Assembly: GCA_963575645.1 (NCBI GenBank)
Contig: OY754466.1
Span: 43,804,001-43,868,000, forward strand
From: Xanthostigma xanthostigma
Lineage: Eukaryota > Arthropoda > Insecta > Raphidioptera > Raphidiidae
Direction: 5' to 3'
Length of the DNA stretch: 64,000 nt
Under the pieces are notes generated by a model. That model was not told the origin of the DNA, made no database searches, and saw only the letters and a list, made by a program, of their open reading frames with translations. The position numbers and the translations under genes are program-made. Within the stretch, counting starts at the first letter, position 1. Each line of letters opens with the position of its first letter. Below are positions 43,508 through 53,354 of this stretch, one piece after another.

Positions 43508-44123
43508 CTAGCGGTCCCGTCCGGTTTCACCCGGGTGTAAAAGAACGAATGGGGAAGGGAGGAACATGAGTACACACATTCACCTTAGTTTACCGTGATG
43601 AATGTTGTGTCCAAATTTCATGATGATCACAGTCGTTCAAAAGTTTTTGTCGATAAAAAGCAGTATTTATACTTTTTTAACTAATTTTTTTTTTATTAAT
43701 TAAATAAAATTAAAATAAATTTAAATGTAAGCCTTAGAAAAAAGCAATGTAGAAAATTAAAAAAAAAAATAAAAATATATTCGCTCAACGTGGGGCTCGA
43801 ATCCACGACCCTGTTATTGACAGTCGCATGCTCTACCGATTGAGCCAGCCGGCGTTGTTTACTCACAACGCTAATGTGAGTATATATTTAGTTAGTGCAT
43901 TTCACCTGAATAGAAGCTTATTTTTGAGATACATTTTGCAACATTTTTCATTAATGCTCCGCTCTTAATGGTCGTAGCGTGATATTATATAGCCTATAGC
44001 CTTCCACGATAAATGGGCTATCCAACAAAATTTTTTTTTTCAATTTGAACCAGTAGTTCCTGAGATTAGCGCGTTCAAACAAACAAACTCTTCAGCTTTA
44101 TTTATTATATAAGTAGGTATAGA
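43508..44123 (-). mobile_element. Helitron-like element with tRNA-like segment
   Basis: The minus strand ends in the CCCGG..CCGGG hairpin and CTAG|T at 43508-43511. Its start is slightly altered (TCTATACCTACTTATATAAT near 44123). It carries the best preserved tRNA-like block of the four (43782-43853) and closely resembles 30414-31026. Confidence 0.8.
43782..43853 (-). pseudogene. tRNA-Lys-like segment in Helitron
   Basis: Acceptor and D-arm text GCCGGCTGGCTCAATCGG, the GTAGAGCATGCGAC region and GGATTCGAGCCCCACG T-arm are clearly tRNA-like. The anticodon loop reads CTGTCAA, not the Lys CTCTTAA. A- and B-box regions are intact enough to serve as a pol III promoter, but no function is shown. 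Confidence 0.65.
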
Positions 44124-44449
44124 TTAGATCGATGTATCTCGAACGTGTCTCGCTGATGCTCGTTTTTCCATAATGTCATAGCTCGTAACATAATAATTTA
44201 CGTTCTAGAAACATAAACTACTGTTCTCACATCCTTGCTGAAGTCGAAGGAATGTTAGACGAAACGCGTGTATAGGGGAAGACCGGATTGGTGTTCTGTT
44301 GTGTGTATAGAGCAAAGTGCTATCGCCATGGCAATTTCCCGAACAGAAGTGTGTTTACAGTTGTTTAATACAAGTCATCGTCTATTTTTATACGATTAAA
44401 AAAAAAGAAAAACAAGAAACTCGACTGCACAAAAATGAAACTATTAGCT
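44124..44449. other. Unassigned; weak ribozyme-like string
   Basis: CTGAAGTCGAAGG followed by GTTAGACGAAACGCGTG at 44239-44272 has a hammerhead-like order but breaks the CUGANGA core at its last base. The rest has no recognised feature. Confidence 0.25.
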
Positions 44450-44815
44450 AATAAATATAGTTTAAAAAAAACTAAAAAACACGCTTTATATAAAACTAAA
44501 AAGTAAAAAATATTTTTTTTAAATAAGCTTAAAACAATAATGAATAAAAAATACAAGTATTATTGTGAAAAAAGCGTGGGGCGCTCGATGTACGAAAATG
44601 TGGAACAAGCCCCACGCTTTTTTCACAATAATACTAGTATTTTTTATTCATTATTGTTTTAAGCTTATTTAAAAAAAAAAAAATTTTACTTTTTAGTTCG
44701 ATATAAAGCGTGTTTTTTAGTTTTTTTAAAACTATATTTATTTTTCACTGTTTAGTTTGATATAAAGCGTGTTTTTTAGTTTTTTTAAACTATATTTATT
44801 TTCCACTTTTTAGTT
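44450..44815. repeat. Foldback element with GTGGGGC core, joined to a tRNA-like head
   Basis: The arm 44450-44582 (through AAAACAATAATGAATAAAAA and AAAAAGCGTGGGGC) is repeated in inverse at 44609-44742, with a 26-bp loop. The part with AAGCGTGTTTTTTAGTTTTT is then duplicated once more at 44743-44815. About 45 bp farther on the minus strand lies the tRNA-like block (44861-44950), transcribed toward the foldback. The same architecture occurs at 60207-60650. Confidence 0.8.
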
Positions 44816-44860
44816 CGATTTATTGTCAAAAATTTGCCGAAAAAAAAACAATTTTTTTCG

Positions 44861-44950
44861 GCGTGGACAGGATTAGAACCCACGACCCGTGATTCCGAGA
44901 GTTGACCTCAGCGAAGACCCGTGCCTTAGACCGCACGGCTAACCACTGTA
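44861..44950 (-). pseudogene. Class II tRNA-like head (Leu/Ser type)
   Basis: The minus strand reads GTTAGCCGTGCGGTCTAAGG, an A-box of Leu/Ser style, and GGGTTCTAATCC, a B-box, about 55 bases apart, giving a length of about 90 as in tRNAs with a long variable arm. The CGTGG/TCCACG ends can pair over a few bases. The anticodon is not identifiable. It is probably the pol III head of a SINE-like element. Confidence 0.5.
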
Positions 44951-45213
44951 TAGTTACAGTGCTGGCATATTATACTACAGTAATAAACCACTTGCTGTAG
45001 TCCAAACGAAGGCAACAAACAAACATACATACATACAAACTTACAAGTGAAGTTAATATAAAGCGTGTAAAAAGAAGAAAACAAGTCGGAAAGCCTCAAC
45101 ACGTAGCAGGTGGGGACCTATTTGTCTCCTTCTTTTGTTTTTAAACGGGTCCTCACCTGGTGTATATTGCAGTTTTCCAACTTTTTTTCATCTTTTTATT
45201 TATTAGTTTCATT
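44951..45213. other. Unassigned spacer
   Basis: Contains AACATACATACATACAAAC microsatellite-like text at about 45020 and a pair GGTGGGGACC / GGGTCCTCACC (45110 and 45147) that may form a small hairpin. No gene is seen. Confidence 0.35.
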
Positions 45214-45780
45214 TTTAGGTTCCGTGGAACCCTTCTAGGACCACTTTGTTGTCCGTCTGTCTATCTGTCTGTCAAGACTCTTGGGAATCAAAACCTATAG
45301 GATACTTCCCGTTGACCTAGAATCATGAATTTTGGAAAGAAGCAATCTCTTATAGCGCAGAAGCAAACGGAAAAATCCGAAAGCCGTAAAAGTTACATCA
45401 CAAAAATTTTTAAATGTTTTTAAACCGCAACAACACGCTACGCACGTACACAGTAACAGTTCTAATACAAAACTGGTGCGTTTATACAGTACAATGTGAG
45501 AACTCTCGCATACAATACGGTACGACAACTATAGGCTATCAGATATAGCCACGGGTTACAATACGGTTCAGTAGTCCATCTATGAACTCATTGCAATTCC
45601 AACGCTTAGTTGGCAAACTGACCGCGACGTTTGTCGATGCATGGAGACAACAGTTTTCCAACGGCTAAGCGGGAAAAATCCTCGAGATTCGATTCTCGTG
45701 ATGGACTAACTATTTACATACCTACCAGTTTGTACGGAACCCTCGGTGCGCGAGTCCGACTCGCACTTGGCCGGTTTTTG
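45214..45780 (+). repeat. Dispersed repeat ending in GGAACCCTCGGTGCGCGAG
   Basis: The left side GGTTCCGTGGAACCC and GTCCGTCTGTCTATCTGTC and the right side CGGAACCCTCGGTGCGCGAG with CGACTCGCACTTGGCCGG form a combination that I recognise as a very common repeat of lepidopteran genomes, though I cannot name its class with certainty. The interior frames are not conserved genes. Confidence 0.5.
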
Positions 45781-45886
45781 TACAGTCGAGTCAGTGTGTT
45801 TCATTTCATTCAATTTTCCTTCCTAAATCGACGAAGGGTCACATAAGAAATTTCAAAAACAACTACCCTGTAGTGTACGTTGTAGT

Positions 45887-46506
45887 ACGAAGTCTGTAAC
45901 CAGGAGACCCAGCTCGAGCGTAGCGGAGGACCGCATGAACCAATATGGCATTAGCTACTGGGTAACGCACATACGTTCATGGCTTACATGGGTGTAGTGC
46001 CTGTGAAGTTCATGTACTTTTATTTTATACTGAGCAAAGGAATAAAATCGCAATCGAACCATTAGAGTGCAAACATATACTGTTGTCAAAACAAGCACGG
46101 GACACCCGGCTTAAGAAATTTTCTAATTTGCTCCTTCCTGGGCCAAAAGCTAGGTACGCCCATGTTAACGTCATAGAAAAAGACAAAGTTTTTGAAACAG
46201 AGGTACTTTATTCAAATTGAATGCAAGTACATCAATCAATCCTATCGAAGAAATCAAGGAATTACATCGAAAAAGAGACGCAGATATATTTTCGATACGC
46301 TTTGTTGCTTTCACTCACCGCACATTGAGATAGACAATGATTCATATAGTAAATTATTAAATATATGAGTCAAGCAACTTTGGTAACTATGACGAAAACA
46401 GGTGGAAAGAACGGAAGTTTCCCCGTCTCGCGTGCCCTAGTAAACGGTCTGTTTTGAAACAGAACAGCAAGCATAAGAAGCTAGGTCTCCTGGTTACAGA
46501 CTTCGT
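45887..46506. mobile_element. TIR element enclosing family R copy 3
   Basis: ACGAAGTCTGTAACCAGGAG at 45887 and its perfect inverse ending at 46506 make a 23-bp inverted terminal repeat. A family R copy occupies 46011-46367. No TSD was found next to the ends. Confidence 0.7.
46011..46367 (+). mobile_element. Family R element, copy 3
   Basis: Starts CATGTACTTTTATTTTATAC and ends ATATATG, matching copies at 25879 and 50481, with the GGCGTATCCAGGAGGG region deleted. The 8-bp TSD is not clear. Confidence 0.75.
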
Positions 46507-46780
46507 GGTTGCTGGTTTAGGTCAGAGCGTGAGAGAAGTTGCATTATTCAAGCACTTCGTCGGTCTTCTTGCCGTCGGACCGATCGTGTTTTTGTTCTAT
46601 AACCGTTGCATTCTTACGCGCAATCGCTTCCTCGCCTTTGTGCTCTGCCCCAGCTGTCGGCTGTCTTCTCTTTCCCCTATCTACATATCAATACACATGC
46701 ATTTGTATAAAGCGGGGCAGAGCCGCAGAGGACCTAATAGCGACTCACACAATTATTATTGCTTTAAACTTTGTATATCA
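46507..46780. other. Unassigned; open frame not recognised
   Basis: A 119-codon frame (46454-46813) with hydrophobic stretches crosses from the TIR of the preceding element into the Helitron end at 46781, so it is unlikely to be a gene. An alternative frame of 81 codons overlaps it. Confidence 0.3.
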
Positions 46781-47890
46781 CTAGCGGCCTGGTCCGGCTT
46801 CGCCCGAATTTGAGGACTACCTATTGAATATTGACGTATTATGGATGCATCGGACTTTTTGAAGTAAAATTTCTTTAGGCACGCTTGACTTGGGGAGTAA
46901 GCTGGTAAATGCCTGACGAAAGCGTTTACGGAAGTGCATCATCGGATGAGGCGAACGGTAGTTGAGAGGTATATATAAGTTAGTGAAGATAGTAAGAGAG
47001 AGAGTTGCGTTTCGTATATTGGAAGTTGAGAGGGAGATATAAGTTAGTGAGTGCGACAAAGACGGAGCATTAATCGAAATTCTTTTTTTTTTGGACAACT
47101 ATTTGACGTTTAAAATGAAAACAATTGTTTTTGTATCAAAAATACATTTCATCGAATTTTACTGAATTTTGTAACGAGAAATAATGTGGGTTAGTTAATA
47201 AATCCTTTTAAATGTATTATAAATTATGCTAATAAATATAGTATATACATATTTTGCCTATAAATTAATCAAAAATTATATTTTAAACATTTCGTCTTTG
47301 TAGATATACCTATAGATATGTCAGGATGTCTAATCAAAATATGGTGATAGATTATCGAATATTAATTGTATCATTATTATATAATATAATATATTATATA
47401 TTATATATGGTAGGAAGAAGTTTTACTTCAGTCGTGTGGTCTAAAGCACACTCGCTTTTTTTTACAGAATTATGGCGGACTCGATAGGTTTGTTATGAAT
47501 AAAACGCTCATTATTTATTAAGTAATGAATATAAAAAAAATATTGAAATAAAAAATATTGAGAGTGGCTGGCAGACTTAAAATTTGGGATTATATATTTT
47601 TTTAGTGAGAAATCCAAAAAAGTATAAAGAAAAAATTTGGTAAAAAATAAAAAAAAATCTTGACTCGACAACAGCGCCATCTACCGGGTTTAACTATAAC
47701 TAAGAACCATGTATTTTGTATATTGACGATTTGTGCCTCATTAAAGCCATGCAAATACACCTTTGTTATTATTATTATTATCCAGGTGACACCATATAAG
47801 TACAAAAAAAGAGGTACATAAAAATCGGTCAAGCCGTTTAGGAGGAGAAGAATTATAAACGCACGGACACCGGAATTTTATTTATAAAGA
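46781..47890 (-). mobile_element. Helitron-like element, third type, with nested family E
   Basis: CTAG at 46781-46784 follows a GGGCGAAGCCGG-type minus-strand end, and the opposite end at 47889-47890 reads A|TCTTTATAAATAAAATTCC on the minus strand. AAAATCGGTCAAGCCG near 47821 is a phrase I know from lepidopteran Helitron-like repeats. A family E element is nested at 46868-47460. The left-right pairing is inferred. Confidence 0.5.
46868..47460 (+). mobile_element. Family E element, copy 3
   Basis: The left end retains TGAAGTAAAATTTCTTTAGG before GCACGCTTGACTTGGGGAG. The right end is AAGAAGTTTTACTTCAGTCG with CACACTCGC. This is the copy with both ends, showing GAAGTAAAA/TTTTACTTC inverted termini. 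The middle part differs from 38248-38756 and contains a duplicated GAGATATAAGTTAGTGA. Confidence 0.65.
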
Positions 47891-48229
47891 TAGCGGCCCG
47901 TTCCGATTTCGCCCTGGTGCGATAGATATAATTCTGCAAAAAGAAATTTCGTTTGCGACTGTCTTCATTTTTTGTGCGTCACTTTTTCTCGAACGCTGCT
48001 CAATCAATGTTCTGAGTCAGTGCAGGACAGTGTAGCTGCAAATTAGTGATTAATTACGATTTTCTAGGAAGAATTACGTCCATAGATGTAGTTTCTTGTT
48101 TCGGACATAAAGGCGGCGTGATCCCATGACCGATGTCAATGGGGAGACGTGTCGCACTGCGAGTGAACCTTAGAACACTCACGACTAGAAGTGGTGACAG
48201 ACTAAGAGAGGGAGATAGGCGTGGCCCAG
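47891..48229 (-). mobile_element. Helitron-like end adjacent to the previous Helitron
   Basis: TAGCGGCCCGTTCCGATTTC and GGTGCGATAGATATAATTC repeat the terminal text of 16236-16300, starting immediately at the end of the preceding element. This gives a head-to-tail pair. The other end was not found, so the right boundary is arbitrary. Confidence 0.4.
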
Positions 48230-48939
48230 AATGAATAAATAATATAAATAAACGCTCATATCTCTGACACGAAAGGTGATAGAGGGTTGCGGATTCAGAA
48301 CCGATTCAGCTTGACTTTTTCTGTAAGTTCGGGTAATATAAAACGGACCAAAAATCGTTTAGTGTCTTAAAAAGTTGCAGTTTTTCAAAACGCATGAAAA
48401 CATGAAGAAATTTACGATATTTGGAAAAATATAAAAATATCTCAGATATGCTTAATATTACCGTGTCTTATAGAAAAAAGTACGCTGAATCGATTGGCGC
48501 TAAGCGCAAATTCGTATCTCGATTAGTTTAGACGCTATGATGGTTTAAAATGTATAAAAAATTTAACAGATTTAATTGGCTATATCTCCGAAACTAAAAA
48601 AAGATACAGGATTGCGGCTGGTCGGAATCGATTCAGAATGACTTTTTCTATAAGTATATGTATAATATCAAACGAAACAGAGCAAATTTATTTAAAAAAA
48701 ATTTCAATTTTTTAAGAAGGGGGTACCAAAACCATGTAATCTATGGGGGTACCCTTCTTACTTTTTCCGTTCTTAAGAAAACTCAGAAATCTGTGAGATA
48801 TTGTACACAGACGACTTACAACTGAGGTTTTTCTTATAAAAAAATTGCGTTGAATCGATTTCGATCACTCCCGCAGCTGTTTCGTAAATAATTTTGAATT
48901 ATTTTACTTTCGCGCCAAAACTAAAACTTGTGATTTCAT
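48230..48939. repeat. Diverged tandem modules with CGATTCAG..GACTTTTTCT
   Basis: Phrases of the type ATCTCTGACACG or ATCTCCGAAACT, AGGGTTGCGGATTC, GATTCAG and GACTTTTTCTATAAGT recur at about 48258-48330, 48470-48545, 48583-48655 and 48800-48865. They are too diverged to be a simple satellite. A GGGTACC pair (48721 and 48747) makes a small hairpin. No reading frame is preserved. Confidence 0.45.
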
Positions 48940-49201
48940 AAGAAAAATCGCAGGATTGTCGACAAAAAGTTATTTATTTAGTGTACGACGTTTCGTCTAT
49001 CGATTTAGACTTTTTCAAGTACAAATGTACCTTAACTTTTGTTAATTGCTATGGTTATTATTTATTAATTAATGTTTATTACATAATTATTGTTTAAAAT
49101 TTTCACATTAATTGTACTTGAAAAAGTCTAAATCTATAGACGAAACGCCGTACCTACATTTATAAATATAACTTTTGTCCACAATCCTGCGATTTTTCTT
49201 A
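48940..49201. repeat. Foldback with two hammerhead-like arms
   Basis: The block containing AAATCGCAGGATTGT, AAGTTATTTATTTAGTG, GACGTTTCGTCTAT and GACTTTTTCAAGTAC (48943-49022) is repeated in inverse at 49112-49201. In each arm the outward strand has GTAC, TTGAAAA, a GTCTA/TAGAC stem, GAAACG and GTAC, the layout of a hammerhead, but the CUGANGA core is changed. Confidence 0.6.
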
Positions 49202-50019
49202 TTAATTATCTCGATGGACACGATATCTAATATATCTTGTGATTTCAGTACATTGTGTACACGCGGATGGCTTAGTCTAGCGATATAGGTCTATGGATTA
49301 AAGTATATATTAGACATTAAAGAACGGCTCTTTCTAGTAGTGTATGCTCTAAGGTGCGGACAGTTCTGATGTATAAGAGCATTAGATATCTAAGCAGTGA
49401 TTGGTTGTCATCCTCACTGCCTACTTGATCGTCTCTCCGGGGACCTCATCTTGTAAGCTGGTTCTTTTTTTAACGCTCTAATCATCAGCAGCTGTCGTTT
49501 CCAATGTCATACAATAAAAAAAATATGCAGTGTTTTCAAACGGAGGGTCAGTTTGTTTTTGAAAAAAAGCAACGCGTAATAAACAAAAATGAATTTATGA
49601 AAAAATAAAACAAAAATGAAAAAATAAAACAAAAACGAAATTATGAAAAAAAACTGTCATCAAAATTTACTAATGCAATGTTGAGCGTTCAATTGATGAG
49701 TATAATTTTATTGTAATTACCTTTATTGAAAAAAAGAACAGCGGCATGTGAAAATAGTTTTATTAATTCTAGGTTTTAGTACCTATGTTCTATTAATTAC
49801 TGTAAAAAATAAGGCTGGGATTATTCACAAATGAAGAAAATTTACTTTTCACAATTTTATCGTATTCTTTCTAAATTAAGATCCCAAAAGTGCTAAAAAT
49901 CTATTACCTTTCCAACCCACAAGTGGGGAATGGTAGGTACTAGTTTAGGTCAAATTTCACTTTTCGAAATTTTACAATATCTTTTCGTTTTGAGGTCTCC
50001 CGGATACAAGAAACATATT
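49202..50019. other. Unassigned DNA
   Basis: No bounded repeat or gene was recognised. AAAACAAAAATGAATTTATG-type units repeat about three times at 49585-49650. Confidence 0.35.
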
Positions 50020-50970
50020 TTTGGAAAAACTCTGTGCGTCTGTTTTTCTGTGAATACAATACAGGTCAAACGGATTGAAATCTAATTTTGGGAGGATGTT
50101 TAATATGCTAATATGATGAGCCCTATTGTTTTTGAGGAAAATTGGCGCATGCGTAGAAGAGATATATGCTATAACTGTGTTTTTTATATAATAATAGTAT
50201 ACTTTTTATAACGGCTTATTATTCTATTTATATTTCCAAGGAATTTTTGTTGAGAAATTTTTTTCTAAACTTTATAGTTTTGGAAATACTTTGAAAATAA
50301 AAAAAATTTGTAGATCTGTCAGCAAGAAATTAGATAGGTAAGTAGCTTTGATTAATTTTTACATGACGTGGAACATTATGTAGGTAATCATGGCAACGAA
50401 TACCAAATATTATATTGAATACTAGCCATTACCCGCGTCACCTCACGCGATATCAGAAATGTTATTTTCTTTATTATACTCATATACTTTTATTCTATAC
50501 TGAGCATATAGGAATAAAATCACAACAGAACCATTAGGGTGAAGACATATACTTCTGTTTTTTTTTACGGCGTAAGCACTGGCGTATCCAGGAGGGTAAA
50601 ACAAGTACGGGGGACCCGACTTAAGACATTTCTAATTAGCCCCCTCCTGAGCCCAAAGCTGGGTACGCTAATGTTAACGTCAGAGAAAAGAAAAGTTTTT
50701 GAAACAGAGATACTTTATTCAGATTGAATGCAAGTACATCAACCAATCCTGTCATCGGAGAAATCAGAGAATTACATCGAAGAAAGAGATGCAGATATAT
50801 TTTCGATACGCTTTGTTGCCTTCACTCACCGCACATTGAGTAGATAGACAATGATTCATATATAGTAAATTATTAAATATATGATTATACTATATCAAAT
50901 GTCAACGTTTTTGGAGTTGGAATGATCTCGTCGTCCAATTGGCTGGAATTTTTTTTTAACAGAACACACG
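50020..50970. repeat. Dispersed repeat B, copy 2, split by family R
   Basis: Matches 3157-3990 in order and orientation (ATTGTTTTTGAGGAAAAT, TGATTAATTTTTACATGACG, CGTCGTCCAATTGGCTGG). The match breaks at 50481-50883, where a family R element lies, and resumes at 50884. Confidence 0.65.
50481..50883 (+). mobile_element. Family R element, copy 4
   Basis: Starts CATATACTTTTATTCTATAC and ends AATATATG, with a perfect 8-bp TSD ATTATACT (50473-50480 and 50884-50891). The homologous empty site is TTATTATACTCTATC at about 3913. This confirms the ends of family R as CATATA..TATATG. Confidence 0.9.
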
Positions 50971-51985
50971 CTATGACGCCGTGTTTGTTTGTGAAATTTT
51001 GTCAATGTCGCACACGTGACAATATACTGATTCCGGATTCGTTCTTGTTCTAAACAAGCAGTCAAGAAAGCACAAAAAATAGCTTTAGTTCAAATTTTGA
51101 AATCCATATTGTAACTACGCAAGCGAGCCCGCAGTGACGTCATTTCCATCTTGGCAGCCAGCACAAGTCCCAGCAGTGATTCCAGCGGAAAAACCAGCCT
51201 CGTGTGCTGTGGCTTTTATTTTATGCCGCAGTTGTTTTAAACGATCTTAAAATAGTTTTAGATTTTTGGGATGGATTGTTTTTATTCTAATACGTGGTAT
51301 GTTGTACAGCCCTGGCGACGGAACACTCATTATTATAATTGCTATTCAATAATAACGCCAAAGGCGATCAACAAACGCTGCATCGAGTTGTAATTATTCA
51401 ATATAACTGCATTATAGATATTTCTGGAAACAAAAAAAACGTTAATTGATTATTAAATAAAATGCAGTTAATAGCGGTTTTACATAATAGTAGATTGTAT
51501 ATCTAGGACGTAATGACGTATATTATTGGCAAGGTGTGACATTATTAAAAAGCCAGACGTGTCAAAACATCATTGTGCCCTAGATATACACTGTGTTTTA
51601 CCATTCTAATCCCGAAAATAGGGTACGGCGGTATACCTACTAATTTAGGTCAAAATTCACTTTTGCAATAGGGTATTTTGATTCATGTAAGAAATAGGTA
51701 CATATTCTTGATAGATTTTCTCAAAAACAAACGAGAAATGTTGATTTATGTTCATAATAACGCACTATAAATTTTATAATTCAAAAGTCTAAAACGCTGT
51801 TCGCCATGTTGGATTCCGGCATGACGTCACTTCGTCTGTAAACTATTACGTTTATGTTGTGCTGTGTGTTAATTTGAAGTTATTTCAAGTTATTATCAGG
51901 TTTATAGACTTCAATCCCGTATTTTATTGATTTCGGTTTCGTAAAAGCAGTCTAATATTTACGCATTGGTGGAATTACACGCTTG
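50971..51985. other. Unassigned DNA
   Basis: A moderately GC-rich block with GTGACGTCATTTCCATCTTG (51134) and a second GACGTCACTTCG at 51822 contains CRE-like TGACGTCA strings. No splice sites, frames or bounded repeats were recognised. Confidence 0.3.
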
Positions 51986-52160
51986 ATGCGAGAACTACGT
52001 ACGTTCAGGCGGTAGTAAAGAAAAAATAACCTATCAACTGTTGTTTAGATGTCGTTTCGACAGCAACCCTATTACATTTTAGCTAATAGTCGCGAACAGC
52101 TGTCATTCGTGTTTTTCGTATAGCCTCAAAGCTGGTTTCTTAGAATTTATCTGTGTTTTT

Positions 52161-52763
52161 GACGTGATAACGTCTTATAAATTGATGAATCACCAATCTT
52201 ATAAATTGATAAAACACCGGCTGCATGCACGAAAAAGTGTAACGTTCCTAACGTAACGTTCGTAACGCGTAACGTTCGGCCTGACCCTGTGCGTGCTTTT
52301 CTCGAAAACGGCCCTAACGATTTGGATGAAATTTACTGAAAAGGGATTTTGGGGGGCAAAAAATCGTTTTAGCTAGGTCTCATCTCTCGAAAAAATCGTT
52401 TTCTTACAAATTTTATCATTATAAAAATCAATTTTTTGACGTATGAAAATACTTAAATATTGTAAGTAGGTTTTGGAATTTTATATTATAAACAGTGAAA
52501 CAATTGTTTTATAAATATTATGACAGCTAATCTTTGAGACTTAAAATAAATACGAAAGAAAGAAAGTTAAAAAAAAAAACAATTATATTTTATGGTGAGT
52601 AATTTAAATAAATAAAATTAACCTAAATTTGAAGCGAAAGATGCAATATCATAGATTCGAATTATTATAATTATTATATGTAGAATTTAGGTTATGTATT
52701 ACGGAATACGTTATCACGTAAAACTATCGTCCGTAAACCGACTTTACAGACAACCAATTTTTT
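52161..52763 (+). mobile_element. Element X (GACGTGATAACGTC end), copy 1
   Basis: Starts GACGTGATAACGTCTTATAA and ends CTTTACAGACAACCAATTTTTT. The empty site in repeat H copy 1 reads GTGTTTTTATG without it, so the insertion is directly shown; short T runs flank both ends. GTGATAACGT also occurs inverted near the right side (TACGTTATCAC at 52708). Repeated AACGTTC/GTAACGTT words are internal. Superfamily unknown. Confidence 0.65.
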
Positions 52764-52833
52764 ATGTAAGTAATAAGTAATTAACTAATTAATGTATTTT
52801 ATAAGCGTACTTACGACCGAGGTATCAAGAAAA

Positions 52834-52967
52834 ATAGTATACACCACATTGGCCGAAAGTTTGATATACTTGCACTGCGCACCATGGTGCCTTCGGCTTC
52901 GCCTCGGGCATCATGGCGCGCAGTGCAAGAATATCAAACTTTCGTCCCTTGTGGTGTAATATACTAT
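52834..52967. repeat. Long hairpin around CACCATGGTGCC
   Basis: ATAGTATACACCACATTGGC, GAAAGTTTGATATACTTGC and ACTGCGC on the left pair with their inverses on the right, giving about 55-bp arms, with CTTCGGCTTCGCCTCGG in the middle. A diverged half-version exists at 26395-26460. Confidence 0.75.
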
Positions 52968-53074
52968 TCGGTCGGATAGAATTAATCGAGAATTAACTCG
53001 AAGTTAATTTATCGTAAGCGGCGTTATGCGAGTTTCTATTTTAGGCGATAGTTAAACGATCTATTGAATAGGGT

Positions 53075-53225
53075 GCATTCAGTTGACGTGGCACGAGGTA
53101 GCGTCGTCGCTCAGTGAGTCAATCAGTCACGCGTCGTGTGCCGTCGCGACGCCGCGCCCGTACCGTCGTCGTGTCGTGAAGAAGCGAGACGGACGCTCGA
53201 ACGACGCGTTCACAAATTCAATTTC
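53075..53225 (+). promoter_or_regulatory. CpG-rich patch; possible promoter or 5'-UTR
   Basis: A GC- and CpG-rich island in AT-rich DNA: ATTCAGTTGACGTGG (initiator-like) is followed by GTCGTCGCTCAGTGAGTC, CGTCGCGACGCCGCGCCCG and further CGTCG words. It is one of several such patches. No frame, donor or TATA element was found. Strand is a guess based on the initiator-like string. Confidence 0.3.
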
Positions 53226-53354
53226 CTCTGTTTACATGTTTGACTGGCTAATGATATAAATTCACCCATCGACACTACTTCATAGATCATATTATATAAA
53301 TATAGTCCAAGCCTTGACCGTACAAAAGTCTACTGGACAACTTTTTGTATTTAA

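Larger units (their letters stand above)
51990..52975 (+). repeat. Dispersed repeat H, copy 2, split by element X
   Basis: Shares with the inverse of 26385-26800 the blocks TAACCTATCAACTGTTG, GCTAATAGTCGCGAACAG, GAATTTATCTGTGTTTTT, TAATAAGTAATTAACTAATT and CGTACTTACGACCGAGGTAT. The match is interrupted at 52161-52763. Confidence 0.6.

Noticed and set aside
44239-44272. Hammerhead ribozyme at CTGAAGTCGAAGG
   Set aside because: The last base of the CUGANGA core is changed and no stem II fits; only a weak resemblance remains.
46454-46813. 119-codon hydrophobic frame
   Set aside because: Runs from the terminal repeat of one transposon into the end of a Helitron; an overlapping frame is also open.
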